Below, piece after piece: positions 42,925-51,544 of a stretch of DNA of 64,000 nucleotides. The number at the start of each line of letters is the position of its first letter. Positions within the stretch are counted from its first letter, which is position 1. The stretch is from Leptolyngbya sp. O-77 (GTDB lineage Bacteria; Cyanobacteriota; Cyanobacteriia; Elainellales; Elainellaceae). Both the position numbers and the translations under genes were made by a program. A model generated the notes under the pieces. It saw nothing but the letters and a program-made list of their open reading frames with translations. It ran no database searches and was not told the DNA's origin. Location: NCBI RefSeq assembly GCF_001548395.1, contig NZ_AP017367.1:2703001-2767000 (forward strand), read 5' to 3'.

Positions 42925-44193
42925 CTACAGATGCCACGCTGGTTTTGGTGGTTCGGTTTGGGCGATCAGCTTGCCCCGCGAGATGACATAGCGAACTGTG
43001 GCGCGGCGGCGGATGGCATCGTAGCGATCGCCCGCATCCAGCACAATCAGGTTGGCGGGCTTGCCCACCGCAATGCCGTACTGATCTTCCACATGCAGCG
43101 TCTTTGCGCCGTTCCACGTCACCATGTTGTAGCAGGCATCAATCTCCGGCACGCCCGTCATCTGGCAAACGTGAACGGCCATGCTGGCCACATCGAGCAT
43201 GTTGCCCGTGCCGAGGGGATACCACGGGTCTTGCACGCAGTCATGACCTAGGCTGACGTTTTGCCCCTGCTGCCAGAGTTCCTTAACTCGCGTCACGCCG
43301 CGCCGCTTGGGATAGGTGTCGGCGCGTCCCTGCAAGGTGATGTTAATCAGCGGGTTGGCGACGAAGTTGATGCACGTCCGCTGCAAGAAGCCCATCAGCT
43401 TAAAGGCATAGGCATTGCTGTAGGAGTGGAACGCAGTGGTGTGGCTGGCTGTCACGCGATCGCCCATGCCCGTGCGAATCGCATTGGCCACAATCACTTC
43501 CAAGAAGCGGGATTGCTCATCGTCGATTTCGTCGCAATGTACGTCGATCAGCCGGTCATATTGGGCGGCCAGTTCAAAAATCTTGTGAATTGACTGTACG
43601 CCGTCTTCTCGCGTGAGCTCGTAGTGAGGAATGCCGCCGACGACATCCGCACCCATCCGCAGCGCTTCTTCCATCAGCGTCTCGGTTTTCGGGCTGCCGT
43701 ATAGCCCATCCTGCGGAAAGGCGACCACTTGCAGCGTAGTCCAGTCCTTCACCGCTTCGCGGGCTGCCAACAATCCCTTCAGCGCCGTCAGCGTGGGTTC
43801 ACTGACGTCAGCGTGGCTGCGGACAAACAGCACACCCTGCTGAGCCTGCTGCTTCAGAGTGGCGATCGCCCGCTCGGTCACATCCTCCAGCGTCAGCGAT
43901 TGCTTTCGTTCTCGCCAAATTTCAATGCCCTCGAACAACGTGCCACTCTGGTTCCACCGGGGTTCGCCCACGGTCATCGCCGAGTCCAGATGAATGTGCG
44001 ACTCTACAAAGGGCGGACTGACAATCTGCTCCTGTAGCTCTAGCTCTGTTTGATGCGAAGCAGCAGGCGGGAGTTGGGGGGCGATCGCCGCAATGTGTCC
44101 GTTTTCAATCGCAATATCAACAAGCTCAGCAGGGCGATCGGGATGCAGCAACCGGCCCCGACGCAGCAGCAAGGTAGAAGCAGATTCTGGCAT
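42925..44193 (-). CDS. codA: cytosine deaminase (CodA family amidohydrolase)
   Basis: CodA deaminates cytosine to uracil for pyrimidine salvage. Metal ligands are the HxH of ESHIHLDSAMT, His in IDVHCDEIDDEQSRF, His in ASHTTAFHS and Asp in LGHDCVQDPWYPLG. Similarity to E. coli CodA, as I recall it, runs the whole length. The residue after the conserved Asp is Cys, where E. coli has Asp. I chose the ATG at 44193 (422 aa), because upstream residues are encoded by a 13-bp repeat. Other pyrimidine or purine analogue deaminases of this family are possible. Confidence 0.85.
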   Translation of the reverse strand: MPESASTLLLRRGRLLHPDRPAELVDIAIENGHIAAIAPQLPPAASHQTELELQEQIVSPPFVESHIHLDSAMTVGEPRWNQSGTLFEGIEIWRERKQSLTLEDVTERAIATLKQQAQQGVLFVRSHADVSEPTLTALKGLLAAREAVKDWTTLQVVAFPQDGLYGSPKTETLMEEALRMGADVVGGIPHYELTREDGVQSIHKIFELAAQYDRLIDVHCDEIDDEQSRFLEVIVANAIRTGMGDRVTASHTTAFHSYSNAYAFKLMGFLQRTCINFVANPLINITLQGRADTYPKRRGVTRVKELWQQGQNVSLGHDCVQDPWYPLGTGNMLDVASMAVHVCQMTGVPEIDACYNMVTWNGAKTLHVEDQYGIAVGKPANLIVLDAGDRYDAIRRRATVRYVISRGKLIAQTEPPKPAWHL

Positions 44194-44270
44194 AGCAGGA
44201 AAGTCATGTAGCGAAACTTTCCCCAGTCTACTCTGGACGATTTGCCAGAATTGCCAAGCTGCTGACAAGA

Positions 44271-44309
44271 CCAGCCAAGACTGCCAGCCAAGACTGCCAG
44301 CCAAGACTA
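44271..44309. repeat. 13-bp tandem repeat, three copies
   Basis: ccagccaagactg occurs at 44271, 44284 and 44297 (last base differs). It lies between codA and the next leftward gene and overlaps that gene's stop codon by three bases. The words gccagaattgccaag just before it are degenerate relatives. Confidence 0.9.
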
Positions 44310-44519
44310 ATCGACCACTCGCAGCATTCCCCGGCGCAGTGCCTCAAACACCCGATCGACCAGGGCCCGATCCTTGGGATTGAGCATCGTTTCACCCAAA
44401 GCCACGCGCATGAAGCTCTGCTGGTCGCGCCGAGAAATGCAGCGGGTTGCAAAGATGTGGTCTACGACTTGCTCAAGCAGGGTAGAGGAGAGGTCAGGTG
44501 CAGGGGTGGACGATTTCAT
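44307..44519 (-). CDS. small conserved protein, 70 residues
   Basis: A short, probably helical soluble protein: LLEQVVDHIFATRCISRRDQ, then ALGETMLNPKDRALVDRVFE and a basic end. The balanced composition and the RBS-preceded ATG suggest a real gene, and I believe similar proteins exist in other cyanobacteria, but the function is unknown to me. It is 110 bases upstream of codA and may be co-transcribed with it. Confidence 0.6.
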   Translation of the reverse strand: MKSSTPAPDLSSTLLEQVVDHIFATRCISRRDQQSFMRVALGETMLNPKDRALVDRVFEALRRGMLRVVD

Positions 44520-45119
44520 AGGGGGTAGCGGGGAACATCTACTCCTTCAATATCGGTTGAATTTCTTACTTTTACGGTGATGCCCCGGCTACTTTTACGT
44601 GATTCTGCGGAAGGTTTGGGATGATGCTGCTATTAAGTGATCTTGATCTAAATCCTAAATAAATTGTGATCTAGATCAACAAGTTTTGCAAATTTGCCAC
44701 ATTAGATACATAGAGGCGATCGCCCCCTACGATAGATTGAATGCATCAGGGTTTGCACTATCCCGCGATCGCACGGAGGCTCCGGCTCGGTTCCGGCTTG
44801 ATTAGCAGGTAGTTTCTGGCACAGCCACTTGGCGTAGCCCAGAAGCTTAGACGCGATTTAGATTCAGCGTTGCCTGTGCTTTTGTGGAGTATGCGCTGGC
44901 AAATTTATCGAAGACTGTCGCTCGATGCTTTTCACGGCAAGTTGCTATCAACTTGCTAGCAGGCTAGGTTCTACTGAATTTTGTGGAAGCATCGGCCAAC
45001 CATCTTCGCAACCTTTGCAACAAGTCCGTGTGGCAAGTCTGGGGGACAGGTTGTGGATTGAGAACTTGTTTCTGATTTTCAGTCTGTTTTCAGTCTGAGC
45101 TTTCTAGGCGGGTGTTATT

Positions 45120-45305
45120 GGCGCAGTTGGAACAGGGAGTAGTGAGCATCGAAAAGATGGTGGTTACTCCTGAGATCCAGCGGTGGCGAGTCACGCTGAG
45201 CGAAAGTTCATCCTCACTGTTCCAGCCAGAGTCGTAGTAACTAAGGCGTAAGAATACGGTTTTGGCCAATAGACTAAACCCTCTAATGTAGATAGGGTTT
45301 TTGTT
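45120..45305 (+). ncRNA. candidate structured RNA with three-way junction and terminator
   Basis: gttggaacag (45126-45135) pairs with ctgttccagc (45217-45226), ten pairs with one G-U. Inside sit hairpin 1 (45136-45170: GGAGTA/TACTCC and CATC/GATG around GAAAA) and hairpin 2 (45179-45197: AGCGGTG/CACGCT with one bulge). A small CGTA-AGAA-TACG hairpin follows, then the terminator AAACCCT/AGGGTTT with T run. No known RNA family was recognised (not tmRNA, RNase P or SRP RNA). It could be a free small RNA or a leader ended by attenuation ahead of the kinase gene at 45503. Confidence 0.42.
45276..45305 (+). terminator. intrinsic terminator ending the candidate RNA
   Basis: AAACCCT (45276-45282) and AGGGTTT (45294-45300) form a 7-bp stem with an 11-base loop, continuing into TT. 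There is no protein gene directly upstream on this strand, so a non-coding transcript is the simplest reason for it. Confidence 0.6.
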
Positions 45306-45307
45306 GT

Positions 45308-45402
45308 ATGCGGCATGTTCTTGCGGGGTGAGGTACGCGCCGCCCTAACGAGTCCAAGGATTATTGACCATCCGCGTACCCCACTAGCTTCAAAAACGCT
45401 AT
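45308..45402 (-). repeat. dispersed repeat A, copy 3
   Basis: On the minus strand it begins atagcgtttttgaagctagt and has ggggtacgcggatggtcaa, the central spacer, cgcgtacctcaccccgc and aagaacatgccgca. This matches the order in 37094-37190. The inner arms ggggtacgcg and cgcgtacctc pair over most of their length. Confidence 0.8.
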
Positions 45403-45502
45403 AGACGGTTGAATCCAGGTTTTTGCTGAGAGCCATGCAGCAACGCTGAGGATTTCTGGGTGCTTTTTCTCAAACCCTAATGATTGTACTTACTGAAAAA
45501 CC

Positions 45503-47649
45503 GTGGTCTGGTTGCGCTATTTTCGTCCGCAGGCTTCTCATTACGATTCATCGTTTATCCGGCAGGCCACTCTAGTGCGCCAAATTGGCGATCGCATCCG
45601 CAGTTCGCTGGAACTGTCTGTGGTGCTGCAAACCGCAGTGGAAGAAGTGGTGGCGCAGTTGCCCGTCGAGTGCTGTCTGTTCCTCTGGTACTTTCAAGAC
45701 ATTCAGCGGGTGCAGATCGTATGCGAAGCGGGCAATCGCACGCTATCCAACAGCACGCTATCCAACGGCACGCCATCTGGCGGTATCGGGCATTTTCCCC
45801 TGACGAAGTTTGGTGACCTGGCCAGTGCCATTGACCACGGCGGGCTAATCCTGCGGCCCGGCAACGCCAGCAATCGCCCCAATAGATTGCTGGGCCTGCG
45901 ACCCGGAATGCAAAGCTGCCCCATTGACCCGCCGGGCCCCCTGTTTGGCGATGCGGCGGTGCTAATGATCCCCGTCGAAGGGCAGGAACACTCGCGGGGC
46001 TACCTGGTTTGCTTGGACTCGACTCGGCAGCACTGGTCGCCAGACACTGTAGAACTGATGCAGGCGATCGCCCAGCCGCTTGAGATGGCGATCCGTCAGG
46101 CGCAGCTATACGACCAATTGCAAAAACAGGCGCGGCGCGAACAATTGGTGAATCAGATTACTGCACAAACGCGCCAGAGTTTAGATGTCAAAAAGATCCT
46201 GAAGCGGGCGATCGCCCAACTGCTAAACGCGCTGGAGGTGGATCGCTGTCTGGTGCATCTGGTGGAAGCGCCCGATGAGCTAGCCGATACCGCCGATGCG
46301 TTGGGCGATTTCCAAAACGATTCCCGGCACGACTCTTTGGGCGACTCCGGAGAGGACTACAACGGATTTCGCCGCAAGCATCTCTTTGAGGTCTGCCGCG
46401 AACCCTTTCCATCTACGCTTGAAGACTTTGACACCGATGGCCCCATCACTCGCTGGGTCATCGAAAATCGTCAGCAGGTGGTTATTTCGGATATCACCCA
46501 AGACCCCCGCATCGGAGCCGACAATCAGGAATATCGCCTGGCCCAAATTCAGTCGTCACTGGTAGTGCCTGTGCAGGCAAATGGCACGCTCCAGGCCATT
46601 CTGTATCTAAACCAGTGTTCGCATATCCGCTACTGGACGCGAGATGACCAAAAGCTTGCCCAGGCCGTCGCCGACCAGCTGGCGATCTCGATCCAGCAGG
46701 CCCATCTCTATGCCAAAACCCGCCAGCAGGCCCAGGAAAGCGCCGCCCAGGCCGAGCGCCTCAGCGAAGCCCTGCTGAATCTTCAGCAGACCCAGGCGCA
46801 TCTGATCCAGAGCGAGAAAATGTCCAGCCTGGGGCAACTGGTATCGGGGATCGCCCACGAAATCAACAACCCCATCAGCTTCATCTACGGCAATATTCCC
46901 TTTGTGGAGCGCTATGTCAAAGACCTGCTGCGGCTGCTGACGGCTTATCAAGCCAGCTATCCTCAAAGCACCGAAAAGCTGCGAGACTTGCTGGAGGAAA
47001 TTGAGCCAGACTTTTTGCTGGAAGATTTACCCCGGATTCTTGACTCGATGCGGGCAGGAGCCAGTCGGATTCGGGAAATTGTGCTGTCGCTTCGCAATTT
47101 TTCGCGGGTGCATGAGGCAAATCGGAAGGTCGTCGATCTGCACGAGGGTCTGGAAAGCACGCTCAAGTTATTGCAGCATTCTATTCCTGAAGATCTGGAA
47201 ATTTGCCGCTGCTATGGGGAATTGCCGCCTGTAGAATGCTTTCCCAGTCGGCTGAATCAGGTCTTTTTCCACATTATTAAAAATGCGCTGGAGGCAATGG
47301 AATCTGTTGGCGATCGCCCCCGGATCATCACCCTCACCCACCGAATCCTTCTGGCACTCGCCCCTAGAGCAGCCCCTGGGTGCGCGTGGCGATCGCCGAC
47401 ACGGGCCCCGGCATCCCTGCCCACCTCAAGCCCAAGATTTTTGACCCCTTCTTCACCACCAAAAGCGTTGGACAGGGCTACGGGCTGGGGCTTTCCATTG
47501 CCTATCAGACCATCGTGCAGCAGCACCAGGGAACGCTGGAGTGCCATTCGACACTGGGCAAAGGCACCACGTTCATCCTGGAAATTCCGATTTGCCCTCC
47601 CGCTGCTCCCCCCGCCCAACGCGCCCGACCCGCCCCCTTGCCGTGCTGA
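45503..47649 (+). pseudogene. GAF-domain sensor histidine kinase with frameshifted ATPase domain
   Basis: The first 610 codons encode two GAF domains (about residues 20-190 and 215-400), a coiled linker, the HisKA H-box (LVSGIAHEINNPISFIYGN) and the N box (FFHIIKNALEAM). From about 47337 the frame changes. The G1 box ADTGPGIP and G2 box GYGLGLSIAY lie in another frame that ends at 47649. Removing one base near 47338 and one near 47379 joins them into a 714-residue protein. As it stands, the first frame runs to 47737 with unrelated residues. It is either a damaged gene or a sequence error. The start is a GTG. Confidence 0.8.
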
Positions 47650-47684
47650 GGCCCATTTAGCCCTGTGCCGCCAAGCTCAATTCC

Positions 47685-47966
47685 ATGAACTGCCGCCCCG
47701 ACTGTGGTGCCTGTTGCATCGCACCTTCGATCAATAGTCCCCTTCCGGGTATGCCAAACGGCAAACCCGCCGGAGTACGCTGTGTACAGTTGACCGAAGA
47801 TAACCGCTGCAAACTGTTTGGCAAGCCAGAGCGCCCTACCTTTTGCAACAACTTGCAGCCATCCGAGGAGATGTGCGGTACCTGCCGAGAGGAGGCGATC
47901 GCCTACCTAACGGCTTTGGAGGTTGCCACGGCTCCAGCCTCGTCTCCAAACCCACTGCAACGCTAG
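47685..47966 (+). CDS. YkgJ family Cys-cluster protein
   Basis: A 93-residue protein with eight to ten Cys arranged as in the YkgJ/Fe-S-like family: MNCRPDCGACC, CVQLTEDNRCKLF, PTFCNNLQPS and MCGTCREEA. The family probably binds zinc or an iron-sulfur cluster, and its role is unknown. It begins 35 bases after the repaired end of the kinase gene. Confidence 0.82.
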   Translation: MNCRPDCGACCIAPSINSPLPGMPNGKPAGVRCVQLTEDNRCKLFGKPERPTFCNNLQPSEEMCGTCREEAIAYLTALEVATAPASSPNPLQR

Positions 47967-48068
47967 CCCGCCGTCTGCACTGGGTATTCTGGACTATGAA
48001 GCCAGGGAAACAAGCAGGACGTGGATACAGGCGGGATGCAGAACCAGGGCAACCAAGGGGGAAACGCC

Positions 48069-48962
48069 ATGCTGAATTGGAACGCAATCTTCAAGCCTCG
48101 AAAACGACTTAAACGATCCGTGAGTGCCGGACTGAGCCTCTTGCTGGCAGGTTCTCTGGCGGCGGGCTGTGCCCAACTGGCGGCCCACGTGCTGCTGCCT
48201 GCTCCCACTATCGACTCGGTGCATCTGGCGCTAGGGAACCCCAGTGAAGCGACCGCCGAAGTCCGCAAAGAAAACAACTACCTGATTGTGCGGCCGCAAT
48301 ATGCCCTTTCCTATAACCGGAGTAAAAATATTGCCAATTGGGTCAGTTGGCAGCTTAACGCAAGCTGGCTCGGCCGATTGCCGCGATCGCCCTTCATGCC
48401 TGATCTATCCCTGCCGCAGGGCTGGTATCGCGTCACCACCAACGACTACACTGGCAGCGGGTTTGACCGGGGACACCTGCTGCCCGCCGCCGACCGCAAC
48501 GCCCGCCCCGAAGATAGCCAGTCCGTCTTCTGGATGACCAACATCATCCCCCAATCCCCCGACAACAACCAGGGCCCCTGGGAAGGATTGGAAAGCTACT
48601 GCCGCACCCTGGCCCGCCGGGGGCACACGCTCTACATCATCGCAGGCGGTGCGGGCGAAGGCGGCACAGCCCGCAACGGCCCCCGCACCACCATCGGTCG
48701 CAGCAGCAACCCCATCTCTGTCCCTGCTGCTACCTGGAAAATTGCTGTGGTGCTGAATCCAGGGCAAACCCTCGAAGATATTGGCACAGATACTCGCGTC
48801 ATCACGGTCATCATGCCCAACGACATGGGCATTAAGGACAAAAATTGGCGCGACTATCGCGAATCGGTAGACACGATTGAAAGTATTACAGGTTATGATT
48901 TTCTCTCCGTCTTGCCCGACGGGATCGAAGAATTTCTGGAAGCAAAGATTGATAGCCGCTAG
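48069..48962 (+). CDS. NucA-like DNA/RNA non-specific endonuclease, probable lipoprotein
   Basis: A 297-residue nuclease of the NucA/EndoG family. The N-terminus has a basic start, a hydrophobic stretch and a possible lipobox LAAGC (signal-peptidase II type). The catalytic motif is GFDRGHLLPAADR. The metal-binding Asn appears in MTNIIPQSPDNNQ. It is expected to act outside the cytoplasm on free DNA or RNA. I chose the ATG at 48069; the frame is open from 48021. No immunity protein similar to NuiA was seen next to it. Confidence 0.88.
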   Translation: MLNWNAIFKPRKRLKRSVSAGLSLLLAGSLAAGCAQLAAHVLLPAPTIDSVHLALGNPSEATAEVRKENNYLIVRPQYALSYNRSKNIANWVSWQLNASWLGRLPRSPFMPDLSLPQGWYRVTTNDYTGSGFDRGHLLPAADRNARPEDSQSVFWMTNIIPQSPDNNQGPWEGLESYCRTLARRGHTLYIIAGGAGEGGTARNGPRTTIGRSSNPISVPAATWKIAVVLNPGQTLEDIGTDTRVITVIMPNDMGIKDKNWRDYRESVDTIESITGYDFLSVLPDGIEEFLEAKIDSR

Positions 48963-49161
48963 CGGTTAGGGTGTAGTCATGGACTGAGCCGACGCTCGGT
49001 ATTTTGGAGGTGGAGCGATCTGGGCGATCGCCCACTTTCCGCTTGCCTCCTTAGAGAACAAGGGTTAGGGTTCAGAAGTTAGGCTTTAGCAGTGCAATCG
49101 TTTAAGTGAATCGTTTAAGTTATCGTCTAACCCCTGTCCACTCTTTCTCACGCTCCAGCCT

Positions 49162-49701
49162 ATGCCCCCAGAAGTCATTGAAATCCTCTCGCCCGATGAA
49201 GTGCGTCGCACGGTCAACCGCCTTGCATCGCAGATTGTGGAGCGGGCTGGCGACCTCTCAAAGCTGGTACTGGTGGGCATTTTTACGCGGGGCGTACCGC
49301 TAGCAGAACTGCTAGGCCGACAAATCGAGGCGCTGGAGGGCGTGAAGATTCCCGTGGGGCATCTCGACATCACCTTCTGGCGCGACGACCTCGACCAGAT
49401 CGACCTGCGAACGCCAGAAAAGACCGACATTCCTTTCGACCTGACGGATAAGATCATCGTGCTAGTAGACGACGTAATTTATCGGGGTCGCACGATTCGC
49501 GCCGCGCTGAACGCCGTAACGGAATACGGCCGCCCTGAAAAAATTCTGCTGGCAGTGCTAGTGGATCGAGGGCATCGAGATTTGCCGATTCATCCCGACT
49601 TCACAGGTAAGGAATTGCCAACCGCAAAGGATGAAAAAGTGAAGGTTTTTCTTCAAGAAATTGACGGGCGAGATGGCGTAGAACTGCTCAAGCCTAACTA
49701 A
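49162..49701 (+). CDS. pyrR: PyrR, pyrimidine operon regulator / uracil phosphoribosyltransferase
   Basis: A 179-residue type I phosphoribosyltransferase. The PRPP loop is VLVDDVIYRGRTIRAAL, with RGVPLAELLGRQ and PVGHLDITFWRDDL as PyrR signatures. In Bacillus PyrR binds pyr mRNA and attenuates transcription. In cyanobacteria the catalytic role may dominate. No other pyr gene is adjacent. Confidence 0.92.
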   Translation: MPPEVIEILSPDEVRRTVNRLASQIVERAGDLSKLVLVGIFTRGVPLAELLGRQIEALEGVKIPVGHLDITFWRDDLDQIDLRTPEKTDIPFDLTDKIIVLVDDVIYRGRTIRAALNAVTEYGRPEKILLAVLVDRGHRDLPIHPDFTGKELPTAKDEKVKVFLQEIDGRDGVELLKPN

Positions 49702-50041
49702 AACTTTAGACAGAAATTCGAGTGACAGCGTTTTTGAAGCTAGTGCTATGTCACAGCTAGAACTTAGGTTGGTAGTCAGCGCTTTAGCGCTGAAGCGCTG
49801 ACTACGAGCCGAGGCATCACCCTAAAACTAAGCTGAAGCGAGCAACTCTTCTACAGATCTACTTCCACTCCTACACGCAGCAATCTACACCTTCTGAAAC
49901 TACACCTTCTGAAAAGAGAATTCCAGGAAAATCTGAGCGAATCGCCGCAAATTGTTGCCACCAGACCATTTCGACCCGCAGCAGCCTTCGCAATCGTAAA
50001 CAAGGGCGACCAAAGCTCGACCAGTGCCATAATGGCATCGC
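49702..50041. other. intergenic region between convergent pyrR and purD
   Basis: No gene in 340 bases. It contains the first 21 bases of dispersed repeat A (acagcgtttttgaagctagtg at 49725-49745, framed by gtgaca/tgtcac) and a full copy of repeat B (49772-49831). ctacaccttctgaaa words repeat near 49890-49910. Confidence 0.65.
49772..49831. repeat. dispersed repeat B, copy 2
   Basis: gtagtcagcgctttagcgct pairs with agcgctgactac to form a dyad. The flank cgagccgaggcatcaccc, followed by taaaactaa, matches 20648-20707 almost base for base over 60 bases. Confidence 0.88.
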
Positions 50042-51319
50042 TCAATCCAGCACCCGATGCCCAATATCCCGCCGATAGTAAGCCCCTTCAAACTGGATGT
50101 GGTCTACGGCTTCGTAGGCGAGGGCGATCGCCTCTCTGACTGTTTTTCCTAGCGCAGTCACACCCAGCACCCGGCCGCCGTCGGTGAGAACCGTATCGCC
50201 GATTAGCCGGGTGCCCGCGTGGAAGACCATTGCGCCCGTGTCGGCGGCTTGGGCCAGGCCGCTAATGGGTTTGCCCTTTTCGTAGCTGCCAGGATAGCCT
50301 GTAGCGGCGACGACAACGCAGGCTGCGGCTCCAGGCTTCCATTGCAGCGGCGGAAAGTCGGCCAGGGTTTGCTGGGTGCAGGCGAGCATAAGCTGGTCGA
50401 GCGGTGTTTCGAGCAGTGGCAACACGACCTGGGTTTCGGGATCGCCAAAGCGACAGTTAAATTCAATGACTTTGGGATCGCCTTGGGGTGTAATCATCAG
50501 CCCCGCATAGAGAATGCCGCGATAGTCGATGCCGCGATCGCGCAGGGTGGCGATCGCCGGTTCTAGAATCTCCGTCTGGATGCGTGTCATTAGCTCTGGC
50601 GTGACCACCGGGGCCGGGGCATAGGCTCCCATGCCGCCCGTGTTTTCGCCTGTGTCGCCCTCGCCAATGCGCTTGTGATCCTGAGCGGGCAGCAAGGGGC
50701 GAATGGTGAGGCCATCCGTTACCGCTAGCACGGAGGCTTCTTGGCCCGTCAGGTATTCCTCCAGCACCACACGGCTGCCCGCTTCGCCAAACTCTCCCCC
50801 AAAGGCGGCTTCGATGGCGGCGATCGCTTCTGCTTCGGTCATTGCCACCGTCACGCCTTTCCCTGCTGCCAGCCCGTCGGCTTTTACCACAATTGGCGCA
50901 CCCTGTTTGCGGACGTGGGCGATCGCCGCCGTGGCATCGCTAAATACAGAGGAGTCTGCGGTGGGAATTCCGGCCGCTTTCATCAAGTCTTTGGCCCAGG
51001 CTTTGCTAGCCTCGATCTGGGCCCCGGTTCGGGTTGGGCCAAAGACCAGCAACCCCTGCTCTTGCAAATAGTCGGTAATGCCATTGGCCAGGGGCACTTC
51101 CGGCCCCACTGCAATCAGGCTGAAGTTGTTGACCAGCGCAAATCGAGCAATGCCTTCAAAATCCTTGATCGACAGCCCCAAGTTGCGGCAACGGGGGAGG
51201 GTTGCAGTGCCGCCGTTTCCTGGAACGCATACGACCTCCTGCACGCTGGGAGACTGCAATAGAGAAGTGGCAATTGCATGTTCTCTGCCACCGTTTCCTA
51301 CTACCAGAACTTTAACCAC
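50042..51319 (-). CDS. purD: phosphoribosylamine-glycine ligase (GAR synthetase)
   Basis: PurD joins phosphoribosylamine and glycine in purine synthesis. The N-terminal VKVLVVGNGGREHAIA, the ATP-grasp region VVKADGLAAGKGVTVAM, the GGMGAYAPAP loop and the metal-binding IEFNCRFGDPETQ are visible. The frame is open to 51760, but the first 147 codons there are not PurD-like. The GTG at 51319 gives 425 residues, the family length. Confidence 0.93.
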   Translation of the reverse strand: MVKVLVVGNGGREHAIATSLLQSPSVQEVVCVPGNGGTATLPRCRNLGLSIKDFEGIARFALVNNFSLIAVGPEVPLANGITDYLQEQGLLVFGPTRTGAQIEASKAWAKDLMKAAGIPTADSSVFSDATAAIAHVRKQGAPIVVKADGLAAGKGVTVAMTEAEAIAAIEAAFGGEFGEAGSRVVLEEYLTGQEASVLAVTDGLTIRPLLPAQDHKRIGEGDTGENTGGMGAYAPAPVVTPELMTRIQTEILEPAIATLRDRGIDYRGILYAGLMITPQGDPKVIEFNCRFGDPETQVVLPLLETPLDQLMLACTQQTLADFPPLQWKPGAAACVVVAATGYPGSYEKGKPISGLAQAADTGAMVFHAGTRLIGDTVLTDGGRVLGVTALGKTVREAIALAYEAVDHIQFEGAYYRRDIGHRVLD

Positions 51320-51544
51320 ACCCTCACCAACCGTTACGAATGTTACCTGTCGTGTCTCAAAACATCCTCCATTATGCACCTTGATGCCACCAATCTCCTG
51401 ATGCCGATAAAACTCTCGCAAAGCGTTAAAAGTCTGGCGGAAACCCCCTGGCTTCGGCGTAAGGTTAAAGAAGGCAGCACAAACCTGATGTAGCGGCTGT
51501 CGGAAGCCCGGTTTTTTCTCTATTTTGCTGTGACGAGTGAAATC

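Larger units (their letters stand above)
44520..45502. other. 983-base intergenic region with candidate RNA and repeat
   Basis: The longest gene-free stretch in the window. It holds a candidate structured RNA (45120-45305), its terminator and a copy of dispersed repeat A (45308-45402). The frame at 45191-45436 on the minus strand runs across these and is not supported. The part before 45100 shows no feature I can name. Confidence 0.6.

Noticed and set aside
45191..45436. 81-residue frame on the minus strand
   Set aside because: It crosses the candidate RNA, its terminator and dispersed repeat A, and has no similarity that I recognise.
48069..48962. Toxin-immunity or defence system around the NucA-like nuclease
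   Set aside because: No adjacent small immunity gene, secretion domain or defence protein is seen; a secreted scavenging nuclease is simpler.
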